Shown: piece after piece, positions 1 through 8,684 of the stretch
Layout: every line of letters begins with the position of its first letter
Numbering within the stretch: position 1 is the stretch's first letter
Source of the DNA: UBA3071 sp965369635
GTDB lineage: Bacteria; Chloroflexota; Anaerolineae; UBA3071
Assembly: GCA_965369635.1 (NCBI GenBank)
Contig: CBDURC010000028.1
Location: 1-17,470 of the forward strand
DNA: 17,470 nt
Direction: 5' to 3'
Notes under the pieces: generated by a model
What the model saw: only the letters and a program-made list of their open reading frames with translations
Databases searched by the model: none
Told to the model about the DNA's origin: nothing
Position numbers and translations under genes: made by a program

Positions 1-3
1 CCT

Positions 4-87
4 GGTAGATTGGTAAGTTGGTAGATTGGTCAGCAAAACGGCACCAATGTCCCAGCTTCCCAATCTACCGATGTACCCGTCAAGGAG
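4..87 (+). repeat. 8-bp-period hairpin repeat, copy 1, ending in a Shine-Dalgarno
   Basis: The left arm (4-29) is built of 8-base units (TGGTAGAT, TGGTAAGT, TGGTAGAT, TGGTCAGC from position 3). The right arm (44-69) is its reverse complement with 4 mismatches in 26, leaving a 14-nt loop. Twelve bases after the right arm comes AAGGAG (82-87), the only plausible ribosome-binding site of the gene starting at 103. Copies at 902-988 and 2408-2439 have the same plan. The left edge may lie outside the window. Confidence 0.8.
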
Positions 88-102
88 AATCGGACAGAAC
101 AC

Positions 103-906
103 ATGAACTCTCGGCTGACCGTGTCGCTGGCGCAGATGGACTGCCGCCTCGGCGAGCCGGAACCGAACGAAGCGCAGGCGGAAGCGTTCATCGCCGAGGC
201 GGCGCGGCGAGGCTCGGACCTGGTGCTGCTGCCGGAGCTTTGGCGCAGCGGCTTCGATCTGGTCAATGGTGCGCGGTACGCCGCCACGCTGGGCACGGGG
301 CCGTTCGCCTGGCTGGCAGAACTAGCACGAACACACGGCCTGTGGATCGGTAGTTCGCTGCTGGAGGCGAGAGAGGGAGTGATCTTCAACACAGCCACCC
401 TCTTTTCGCCCGCCGGGGAGCTGGCCGGCGTGTACCGCAAGGTTCACCTCTTCGGCCTGATGCGGGAGGACCGCTACCTGACCGCGGGGGATACCGCGCC
501 GGTATTCAACCTGCCCTGGGGCCGCAGCGCGCTGGCCGTCTGCTACGACCTTCGGTTTCCGGAACTGTTCCGCCACTACGCCCTGGAAGGAACCGTGCTG
601 GTCATGCTCCCCGCGCAGTGGCCCCGCCGCCGCGTGGATGTCTGGCGGACGCTGATACGGGCGCGGGCGGCAGAGAACCAACTCTTTTTTCTGGCCTGCA
701 ACCGCGTGGGCAAGAATAATGAGGAGACCCCCTTCGGCGGCCACTCGGCAGTCGTAGACCCCTGGGGCAATGCCATCATCGAAGGAGGCGAGACAGAGAT
801 ACTGCTGACGGCGGTGGTGGAGATAGAACGAGTGGCCGAAGCGCGGGAGCACATCCCGGTGTTCCACGATCGGCGACCGGATGTCTACGGGACTGGTCGC
901 CAGTAG
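103..906 (+). CDS. Carbon-nitrogen (nitrilase-family) hydrolase
   Basis: A 267-residue cytosolic amidase of the nitrilase superfamily, the size of a single-domain member. The catalytic triad is visible: Glu45 in LLPELW, Lys113 in YRKVHLF and Cys147 in AVCYDLRFPELFR. The last motif resembles the omega-amidase/YafV-like branch, whose members hydrolyse the side-chain amide of alpha-keto acids such as 2-oxoglutaramate. The exact substrate cannot be read from sequence. There is no signal peptide. The ATG at 103 follows AAGGAG with a rather long 15-nt gap, and the SD lies in the flank of a hairpin repeat. The stop codon (904-906) sits inside the left arm of the next repeat copy, so the repeat begins directly at the gene end. 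The family is clear; the substrate is inferred. Confidence 0.9.
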   Translation: MNSRLTVSLAQMDCRLGEPEPNEAQAEAFIAEAARRGSDLVLLPELWRSGFDLVNGARYAATLGTGPFAWLAELARTHGLWIGSSLLEAREGVIFNTATLFSPAGELAGVYRKVHLFGLMREDRYLTAGDTAPVFNLPWGRSALAVCYDLRFPELFRHYALEGTVLVMLPAQWPRRRVDVWRTLIRARAAENQLFFLACNRVGKNNEETPFGGHSAVVDPWGNAIIEGGETEILLTAVVEIERVAEAREHIPVFHDRRPDVYGTGRQ

Positions 907-988
907 ACTGGTAAATTGGTAGATTGGGAGGTTGGTCAACAGACCCAATATACCAGTTTCCCAGTCTACTAGTGTACCGACCAAGGAG
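902..988 (+). repeat. 8-bp-period hairpin repeat, copy 2, ending in a Shine-Dalgarno
   Basis: The left arm (902-928) and right arm (944-970) pair over 27 bases with 3 mismatches around a 15-nt loop. Internal 8-base units include TGGTAAAT, TGGTAGAT and TGGGAGGT. The flank after the right arm (AGTGTACCGACC, then AAGGAG at 983-988) matches copy 1 in spacing exactly (12 nt). The left arm overlaps the stop codon of the upstream amidase gene. The hairpin could act as a weak terminator or a processing site between the two genes, but it has no T-tract. Confidence 0.85.
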
Positions 989-1002
989 AGGAGACGAGCG
1001 AC

Positions 1003-1296
1003 TTGAAACGGGAATGCTTTGACGACGAAGGGGCGACGATTGTCGTCGAAGTCATCCAACAGGAGGGGACGTGCACCGCCGGCCACCGGGTGGGCGATCA
1101 GGTGACCTTCGACGGGCTGCACGTGCGGGGCAGGCTGTGCATTCACGCCCTGTACTCGATGCTGCCCAAGGTGTTCGCCATGCGCTACGGAGCGGAATTC
1201 CCTTGGCTTCAGGACAAGAACGTGTCCACGCACGCCTGCCCCGACGCTTTCAACCCTGTCGTCTTCGAGATACGGCGGTTGCGAGATGAACCCTGA
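1003..1296 (+). CDS. TIGR04076 family protein
   Basis: A 97-residue protein matching the small uncharacterised TIGR04076 family. It has the CxAGHxxGD motif near the N-terminus (Cys24, His28), a central LCxHAL segment (Cys46) and a C-terminal FPW...ACPDxxNPVVFEI block (Cys79). The conserved Cys and His residues suggest metal or cofactor binding, but no function is established for the family. I chose the TTG start at 1003 because AAGGAGAGGAG lies 14 nt or less upstream and no ATG or GTG precedes the conserved region. The SD belongs to hairpin repeat copy 2. The gene overlaps the next one by 11 nt, which suggests translational coupling with the lipoprotein gene. Confidence 0.85.
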   Translation: MKRECFDDEGATIVVEVIQQEGTCTAGHRVGDQVTFDGLHVRGRLCIHALYSMLPKVFAMRYGAEFPWLQDKNVSTHACPDAFNPVVFEIRRLRDEP

Positions 1297-1798
1297 AAGG
1301 AATAAGCGCAGCGCTGCCTTGGCCTGGGCACAGTTCCGGCTGATCCTGGCGCTCCTCGTTGGCGCGGTGGTGGCAGGCTGCCAGCCGCAGCCGACGGTCA
1401 CACCCACGCCGCTGCCCAGTCCCACACCCACGCCCGCTCCTGCAGAGCCGCTGAGCCTCGTCAACTCGGAGGCGAGCGTCTACTTGCTGATGGTGCGGCC
1501 AGTGACCACGGACCTCGCCATCCTCAACGCTGGAAGGCAGCCAGTGAGCGTGCTGGAAGCGCTGGTCGAGGAACTGGACTTGATCGACCCTCCCCCGGAG
1601 ATGGCTGAGGCCCACCGCCTGCTAAAGGAAGGGTATCAACTGCTGGCTGAGGGGACGGCCATGCTGGGAACGAAAGCAAGTCCGGACCTGCGTTCGGAGG
1701 CCATCTTCATGCAGGACTGGGGCGTGCGGCAGTTGTGGGAGCACCGCTGCCTGGTGGCAGCGTACTTGGCACAGGCTGAGCAGGAGCAGGGGCGGTGA
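1286..1798 (+). CDS. Small putative lipoprotein, function unknown
   Basis: A 170-residue protein with a lipoprotein signal: positively charged start, hydrophobic stretch of residues 17-30 and lipobox VAGC with the lipidated Cys at 32. A Thr/Pro-rich tether follows (residues 34-54, repeated TPTP), of the kind that spaces a domain from the membrane. The remaining part (about 56-170) is predicted helical, with many Leu, Glu and Ala residues and no motif I recognise. The ATG at 1286 lies inside the end of the TIGR04076 gene in another frame, and the stop is 4 nt before the GNAT gene. This looks like a co-transcribed trio. Export and lipidation are well supported; the role is unknown. Confidence 0.75.
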   Translation: MNPERNKRSAALAWAQFRLILALLVGAVVAGCQPQPTVTPTPLPSPTPTPAPAEPLSLVNSEASVYLLMVRPVTTDLAILNAGRQPVSVLEALVEELDLIDPPPEMAEAHRLLKEGYQLLAEGTAMLGTKASPDLRSEAIFMQDWGVRQLWEHRCLVAAYLAQAEQEQGR

Positions 1799-1802
1799 CG
1801 CC

Positions 1803-2312
1803 GTGATAGTCATCCGACGTGAAAGACCAGAAGAGATAAGCGCTGTCCATCGGGTCAATGAGCAGGCCTTTGGGCAAAGGGCAGAAGCCGACCTGGTCGA
1901 TGCGCTCCGCCAGAGCGATGAGCTCCTCATCTCCCTTGTCGCCATCGAAGATGAGCAAATCGTGGGGCACATCCTGTTCAGCCCAGTGACAGTCCAGTCG
2001 GACAGGGCGAGTTGGGGTGCAATGGGGCTGGGGCCCATGGCGGTCTTGCCAGAACACCAGGGCAAAGGCATCGGGTCGCAGCTAGTGGAAGTGGGGCTGG
2101 AGGAATGCCGCAAAACGGGGCATGAGGTAGTTGTGGTGCTGGGTCATCCCGAGTTCTATCCGCGCTTTGGCTTTGAGCCATCGAAGCCCTTGGGGATCAG
2201 GTGGGAGAAGGATGTGCCGGAGCAAGTGTTTATGGTGACGGAGCTGAGGGAAGGAGCGCTGGCAGAGCGGGAAGGGGTAGTGAAGTACCTGCCCGAGTTC
2301 AATGGGGTGTGA
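1803..2312 (+). CDS. GNAT family N-acetyltransferase (YhbS-like)
   Basis: A 169-residue GCN5-related acetyltransferase covering the whole fold. Motif A is clear: LGPMAVLPEHQGKGIGSQLV, with the Q-x-x-G-x-G acetyl-CoA pyrophosphate loop at residues 86-91. It is followed by the beta-strand VVVVLGHPEFYPRFGF, which resembles the YhbS-type branch (COG3153) with its G-x-P-x-Y-Y-x-x-F-G-F signature. The acceptor substrate is unknown. Translation starts at GTG 1803, 4 nt after the lipoprotein stop, with purine-rich GGAGCAGGGGCGG upstream; coupling to the previous gene is likely. No terminator is obvious after the stop before the ppdK promoter. Confidence 0.9.
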   Translation: MIVIRRERPEEISAVHRVNEQAFGQRAEADLVDALRQSDELLISLVAIEDEQIVGHILFSPVTVQSDRASWGAMGLGPMAVLPEHQGKGIGSQLVEVGLEECRKTGHEVVVVLGHPEFYPRFGFEPSKPLGIRWEKDVPEQVFMVTELREGALAEREGVVKYLPEFNGV

Positions 2313-2350
2313 GGAAGTGGCCCAATGCTATGCGAAAGGGCCACCTGGTT

Positions 2351-2378
2351 TTGACAAAGGGCACAAGGCAGGTATAAT
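2351..2378 (+). promoter_or_regulatory. Consensus sigma-70 promoter for ppdK
   Basis: A perfect -35 TTGACA (2351-2356) and a perfect -10 TATAAT (2373-2378) are separated by 16 bp. Transcription would start near 2385, giving a leader of about 68 nt that contains the partial hairpin repeat copy 3 before the ppdK start. Confidence 0.85.
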
Positions 2379-2407
2379 CTCATGTTGGCTCTTGATACGA
2401 GGAAAGT

Positions 2408-2439
2408 ACCACTCTACTAATCTACTGACAACCAAGGAG
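2408..2439 (+). repeat. 8-bp-period repeat, copy 3 (right arm only), ending in a Shine-Dalgarno
   Basis: Only the right-arm half is present. Read on the minus strand it gives the units GTAGATTA, GTAGAGTG and GTACT, with the same period and composition as copies 1 and 2. The flank then runs to CCAAGGAGG (2432-2440), the ribosome-binding site of ppdK, 13 nt before its ATG. With no left arm the hairpin cannot form here, so the element supplies only leader and SD. Confidence 0.6.
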
Positions 2440-2452
2440 GATCGAGACTCTG

Positions 2453-5125
<2,673 letters not shown>

Positions 5126-5188
5126 CGTGGACAGAGTTCCGACGTCTAGAAAGACGAGGGGCGTCGTATTGAACGGAACCTACTAAAC

Positions 5189-5226
5189 CAGTGGCGGCGC
5201 TCTGCGGCGCCGCCACTGTGCTTTGG
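5189..5226 (+). terminator. Probable terminator after ppdK
   Basis: A perfect 12-bp GC-rich stem (5189-5200 with 5207-5218; CAGTGGCGGCGC and its complement) closes a 6-nt loop TCTGCG and is followed by TGCTTTGG. The stem is strong but the T-run is short. It sits 64 nt past the ppdK stop. Confidence 0.65.
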
Positions 5227-5241
5227 TGCCCGTTGCCCGAA

Positions 5242-5256
5242 AAGTGCAGTGCACTT
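5242..5256. repeat. Perfect short palindrome AAGTGCA-G-TGCACTT
   Basis: A 15-bp inverted repeat with a single central base lies in the 170-bp gap between the ppdK terminator and the secreted-protein gene. Its form and place fit an operator for a dimeric regulator or a dispersed intergenic palindrome; only one copy occurs in this window. The rest of the gap (to 5388) holds a possible -10 TATAGT at 5326-5331 without a good -35. Confidence 0.4.
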
Positions 5257-5388
5257 GGAACACATCCCAAAACCGCAGAACCAACATGCTGTCGGCGGCT
5301 GGAGGCCGCTTCTCCAGGGCTTTCGTATAGTAGAAGTACCGAGCACATACGTTGTACCCTGCTCTGAGCTCCCCACGTGGAGAAGAGA

Positions 5389-8340
5389 ATGACCGAAAAG
5401 GCCCGTCACCGGCTCTGGCTGCTGCTGGGTTTGTCCCTGCCCTTGGTACTGGGACAAAGCGCTGTCGCCGCGCCAGAGGTTCCTTGGCCCGTGGTCACCC
5501 TCAGCAAGTCAGTCTCCCCCAGCTCGACGGACCCGGGGGGCACCGTCACCTACACCATAACCTTGACCAACTCTGGCGACGTAGCCGCACAGGGCGTGAC
5601 GGTGGTGGACACGCTGCCCAACGGCTTCGGCTATCAATACGGTTCCAGTCGCGTCTACGCCAACGGTATCCTCATCAGCAGCAGCAACCCCAATGTCAGC
5701 GGCCGCAATCTGACCTGGAGCAATCTCTCTGTCCCCGAACGGCGCGGCGATAGCTTCTACGGCATGCACACCTTCGTCCAGGAACGCTGCGAGACATGGT
5801 ACTTTAGCTGGCAACTGGACCGCGTGCGAGAGTTGATGGGCTACGGAGCCTGGGTCAAGCAACTCTTCTATGGCATCACCCCCCAGACGCAGGGGCCCCA
5901 CATCTGTTGGGTTGACTTCGTCAACGCCGCCTACGACCGAGGGCTCAAGCCGGTGATCCGCCTGCAGGGAGAGCACGCCGGCTCCTATTGGCACAAGCCG
6001 CCCGCCGACTCGCCGGGCAACTACGGCTCTATCGCCTGGGCCTTCCAGCGGGTGGTAGCCGGGCTGCCGCGTCGCGATGGCCACCGCCTCTACATTGAGA
6101 TCTGGAACGAACCTAACCTGAACATAGAGTGGGGCAACGCAGCCAACACCGTCGAGTACGGCCACTTCCTGGAGCAAACGGCGGCGGCCATCCGTGCCCT
6201 GGGCGACAGCCGTATTGTCATCCTCAATGGCGGCCTCTCGCCAGGGGGCGATATCGATCCGCTCACTTTCATCGACCAGATGGTTGCCAATGTGCCTAAT
6301 TCTCTCTGGGCCTGGGATATCTGGTCAGCCCACCCCTATCCCAGCAACCACCCTCCCGAGTACAACATCCACCGTGGCAGCGCCACCTATCCACAACTGA
6401 CAATTGATAGCTACCGCCGAGAGCTGCAACGGCTGGCAGACTGGGGGCGACTCTACGTCAAGGTGCTGCTCACCGAGACGGGCTACAACCTTGGGAACGG
6501 CACCTTCAATTGGGAAGGCTACCCGACCATCAACGAGAGCAACCGCGCAGACTACATCAAGCGAGCTTTCCGCGACTACTGGATCGCTTGGCCTGAAATC
6601 ATGGGCATCTGCCCCTATGAACTGTCAGATCCCTTGGCTAGCGCAAGCTGGATTCAATGGGACTGGCTCACCGCCGGCGGCGATCCCCACGATCAGTACG
6701 GTGCCGTGCAGTCCTTGGACAAGAGCTCTCCTTATGCCCACGGCAACCTGATAATCACGTTCCGAGCTACGGCGACCAGTTCCAGCGGCACCTACTACAA
6801 CGACCTAACCGCCACAGCCAGCAACACCACCATCAGCCCGCGCTACGGCGTGGCTCCTGTCTCCGTTATCGGGCCGACGCCAACACCCACCATCACGCCC
6901 ACGCCGGCCGACACACCTACGATCACGCCGACACCCACACCAACGCCAACAGTGACGCCAACGCCAACCCCGTTCCCCACCTGCGTGCCCGATGGCTGGG
7001 AGCCGGACGATACGCCGGGCCAGGCCTCGCTTGCCGCCACCGACGGCAGCGTGCAGTACCATACCTTCCACCACTCGCAAGACGAGGATTGGGCCCACTT
7101 CCCGGCTCAGGCAGGCGTCTCCTACCTCGTGGAGACCAGCATGTTGGGCTACGGAGCGGATACGCAGTTGGCGATCTTTGGCCCCGACGGGCAGACCCTC
7201 CTGGCAGAAAACGACGATTGCCAAGGCCACCCACGCTCCTGCGTCCTCTGGCCTGCGACGAGCAATCACACCGCCTATGTGCGCGTGCGCTCCTCTACCC
7301 CTGTCGGTGCCAACTGCAAGGGTTATGACTATTTCCTCAGCGTCCGCGCTCTGTCCCACAGCATCCACCTGCCGCTGCTCACTCGTGACCTCTGGACAAC
7401 AGCGGCCAGCCCCGCCCCAAGCGGGGCCAGCCGTCCTGCTGGACGATCCGTGCGTTCCTTCTCCGCGACGGATGGCCCCGCGCACAGCCTGCTTGTACAT
7501 CCATATACAGGCTGGCTCTACGCCGCCAGCGATGGCTTGCTGACGGTCAGCGATCCCGCCAGCGGCGTGGTGCTGGCGCGAGTGTCCATCGGGCAGCAGC
7601 CACGAGGGATGGCTTTGGATCCTGTCGCCGGGCGGCTGTACGTGACCAGTTGGGAGCGCGGCAGCGTGGCTGTGTTCGATGCCCGCAGCGGTCAGCGACT
7701 GGCCGAAGCCCGCGGCCTGCTCCGGCCCAGTGGCCTGGCACTGGCAGGAGGGCAACTCTATGTCGCCGAGACCGCTGCCCACCGCCTGCTCATTCTGGAC
7801 AGCAAGACCGCTGAGCGCCGGGGAGAGATCAGACTGGGGCCAGGTCCCTACACTCTGGCAGCCAGCGCGGACGGCGAGCGAGTCTACGTGGCGCTGGCGG
7901 GCAGCGACGAGATAGCGGTGCTGGACACGGCGCGGGACGAGGTGATCGCTCGCACCGCGCTGGGTGGTCTGGGTTTCCCGCAGGACGTCGCTGTGGACAC
8001 GGCCACGGGCCGCGTGTACGTTCTCTACCTGCTGGCTCCGCGCTACCGCAACGTGGCCATCATCGATGGGCGGAGCGGCAAACAGGTGGGCGTCATCGCC
8101 GCCAACCTTGAACTCCCACTGGACGGTGCGCAGGCGCTAACGGTGGACGTGGCGCGGCAGCAGCTCTACGTCAGCGATGCTGGCGGATTGCAGGTCTTCT
8201 CCACGACCACAAACAGGTGGCTAGAGACACACCCCGCCGAAGGCCCCGCCAATCCCTTCGGCCTGGCAGTAGACCCGAGGCGAGGCCAAGTCTATGCCGC
8301 GCTGCCAGGGGACAAGAAGCAACTCGCCGTTTACCCTTAG
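5389..8340 (+). CDS. Secreted multidomain protein: DUF11 split by a glycoside hydrolase, PPC-like domain, beta-propeller
   Basis: 983 residues from the ATG at 5389, preferred over GTG 5377 because GGAGAAGAG (5379-5387) then serves as SD. Residues 1-27 form a signal peptide ending near AVAA. Residues about 33-122 are the first part of a DUF11 domain (VTYTITLTNSGDVAAQGVTV, then LTWSNLSVPE). Residues 123-451 are a clan GH-A-like hydrolase with acid/base Glu241 in IEIWNEPN and candidate nucleophile Glu363 in LLTETGY. Residues about 452-485 (NLIITFRATATSSSGTYYND) are the missing end of the DUF11 fold. A Thr/Pro linker (495-530), a PPC-like beta domain (532-660, starting CVPDGWEPDD) and a YVTN/NHL-type propeller (about 690-983, repeated GLAVDPxxGRVYV) follow. 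A polysaccharide-directed cell-surface role is likely; the substrate is unknown. No anchor motif is seen at the C-terminus. Confidence 0.88.
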   Translation: MTEKARHRLWLLLGLSLPLVLGQSAVAAPEVPWPVVTLSKSVSPSSTDPGGTVTYTITLTNSGDVAAQGVTVVDTLPNGFGYQYGSSRVYANGILISSSNPNVSGRNLTWSNLSVPERRGDSFYGMHTFVQERCETWYFSWQLDRVRELMGYGAWVKQLFYGITPQTQGPHICWVDFVNAAYDRGLKPVIRLQGEHAGSYWHKPPADSPGNYGSIAWAFQRVVAGLPRRDGHRLYIEIWNEPNLNIEWGNAANTVEYGHFLEQTAAAIRALGDSRIVILNGGLSPGGDIDPLTFIDQMVANVPNSLWAWDIWSAHPYPSNHPPEYNIHRGSATYPQLTIDSYRRELQRLADWGRLYVKVLLTETGYNLGNGTFNWEGYPTINESNRADYIKRAFRDYWIAWPEIMGICPYELSDPLASASWIQWDWLTAGGDPHDQYGAVQSLDKSSPYAHGNLIITFRATATSSSGTYYNDLTATASNTTISPRYGVAPVSVIGPTPTPTITPTPADTPTITPTPTPTPTVTPTPTPFPTCVPDGWEPDDTPGQASLAATDGSVQYHTFHHSQDEDWAHFPAQAGVSYLVETSMLGYGADTQLAIFGPDGQTLLAENDDCQGHPRSCVLWPATSNHTAYVRVRSSTPVGANCKGYDYFLSVRALSHSIHLPLLTRDLWTTAASPAPSGASRPAGRSVRSFSATDGPAHSLLVHPYTGWLYAASDGLLTVSDPASGVVLARVSIGQQPRGMALDPVAGRLYVTSWERGSVAVFDARSGQRLAEARGLLRPSGLALAGGQLYVAETAAHRLLILDSKTAERRGEIRLGPGPYTLAASADGERVYVALAGSDEIAVLDTARDEVIARTALGGLGFPQDVAVDTATGRVYVLYLLAPRYRNVAIIDGRSGKQVGVIAANLELPLDGAQALTVDVARQQLYVSDAGGLQVFSTTTNRWLETHPAEGPANPFGLAVDPRRGQVYAALPGDKKQLAVYP

Positions 8341-8408
8341 CAGACCGCTCCTGTCGCCTATGTCCACGGTTCGTAGCCATCTTGGCAAAATCAGCACGTG
8401 TTGCTCCA

Positions 8409-8545
8409 GGCGGATCGCCAGATCCGCCGTCTAACCCAATACGATTTAGATAAGCCGTTCTGAGGCAATTGCACTGCCGAGGTCGGGAGTTCAACTCCCT
8501 CCGAACTGAACTGTATTGCGTCTAACCCGCAGGATCTGACGATCC
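8409..8545. repeat. Paired GGATC hairpins, each beside a GTCTAACCC motif
   Basis: The first hairpin is a perfect 8-bp stem (GGCGGATC 8409-8416, GATCCGCC 8421-8428) with a 4-nt loop GCCA, followed at once by GTCTAACCC (8429-8437). The second copy of GTCTAACCC (8520-8528) is followed three bases later by GGATC-TGAC-GATCC (8532-8545). The two halves bracket the tRNA-like remnant. The arrangement looks like a dispersed palindromic element, but only this pair is visible. Confidence 0.5.
8463..8501 (+). pseudogene. tRNA-Ala(TGC)-like 3' half, remnant
   Basis: The segment keeps tRNA geometry from the anticodon arm onward. An arm AGGCA/TGCCG with only its four inner pairs intact encloses the loop ATTGCAC (8468-8474), with T at position 33 and anticodon TGC. 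The canonical 5-base variable loop AGGTC (8480-8484) follows, then a T-arm GGGAG-TTCAACT-CCCTC with the TTCAA loop. Upstream there is no D-arm or matching acceptor strand, so it cannot be a working tRNA. A truncated tRNA copy, such as a scar of integration or duplication, is the simplest reading. Chance resemblance is possible. Confidence 0.4.
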
Positions 8546-8580
8546 AGCTAGAGCGACGTGTGAGTTTGCCCTAGTGCGCT

Positions 8581-8589
8581 TGTGGATAA
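8581..8589 (-). promoter_or_regulatory. DnaA box upstream of dnaG
   Basis: TGTGGATAA on the plus strand is the exact complement of the classical DnaA box TTATCCACA. It lies 43 bp before the -35 of the dnaG promoter. A single 9-mer can occur by chance, but its place before the primase/sigma operon makes DnaA control plausible. Confidence 0.45.
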
Positions 8590-8632
8590 CGGATTTTCAA
8601 ATGAAACCACCCTGACCCGACCGTCTCAACGT

Positions 8633-8661
8633 TTGACACTCAAGGCTGACTCCTGTATAAT
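8633..8661 (+). promoter_or_regulatory. Perfect consensus promoter for dnaG-rpoD
   Basis: TTGACA (8633-8638) and TATAAT (8656-8661) are separated by 17 bp, the ideal spacing. The start would be near 8668, giving a very short leader of about 17 nt in which AGGAG (8669-8673) is the ribosome-binding site for the ATG at 8685. Confidence 0.9.
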
Positions 8662-8684
8662 CATCCATAGGAGCCAGAGCAGCA

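Larger units (their letters stand above)
8341..8684. other. 344-bp non-coding region before dnaG
   Basis: I see no credible gene here. In order it holds a GGATC hairpin (8409-8428), a GTCTAACCC motif (8429-8437), a tRNA-like 3' half (8463-8501), a second GTCTAACCC (8520-8528) with another GGATC hairpin (8532-8545), a DnaA box (8581-8589) and the dnaG promoter (8633-8661). The first 65 bases show nothing I can name. Confidence 0.7.

Noticed and set aside
3..34. The phased TGGTAGAT units considered as a CRISPR-like array
   Set aside because: Units are 8 bp and contiguous with no spacers, and no cas gene is present; it is a short-period hairpin repeat.
322..1464. Long minus-strand open frame of 380 codons opposite the amidase, TIGR04076 and lipoprotein genes
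   Set aside because: It crosses three plus-strand genes with clear family motifs and runs through the hairpin repeat. It has no recognisable domain and is a GC-rich antisense shadow.
6871..6978. Repetitive ACGCCAACACCCACC tract considered as a DNA-level microsatellite
   Set aside because: It is in frame throughout and encodes the Thr/Pro linker; the repetition follows from the protein sequence.
6805..7782. Minus-strand open frame of 325 codons opposite the secreted protein
   Set aside because: It mirrors the Thr/Pro linker and propeller codons and has no motif or ribosome-binding site; shadow of the plus-strand gene.
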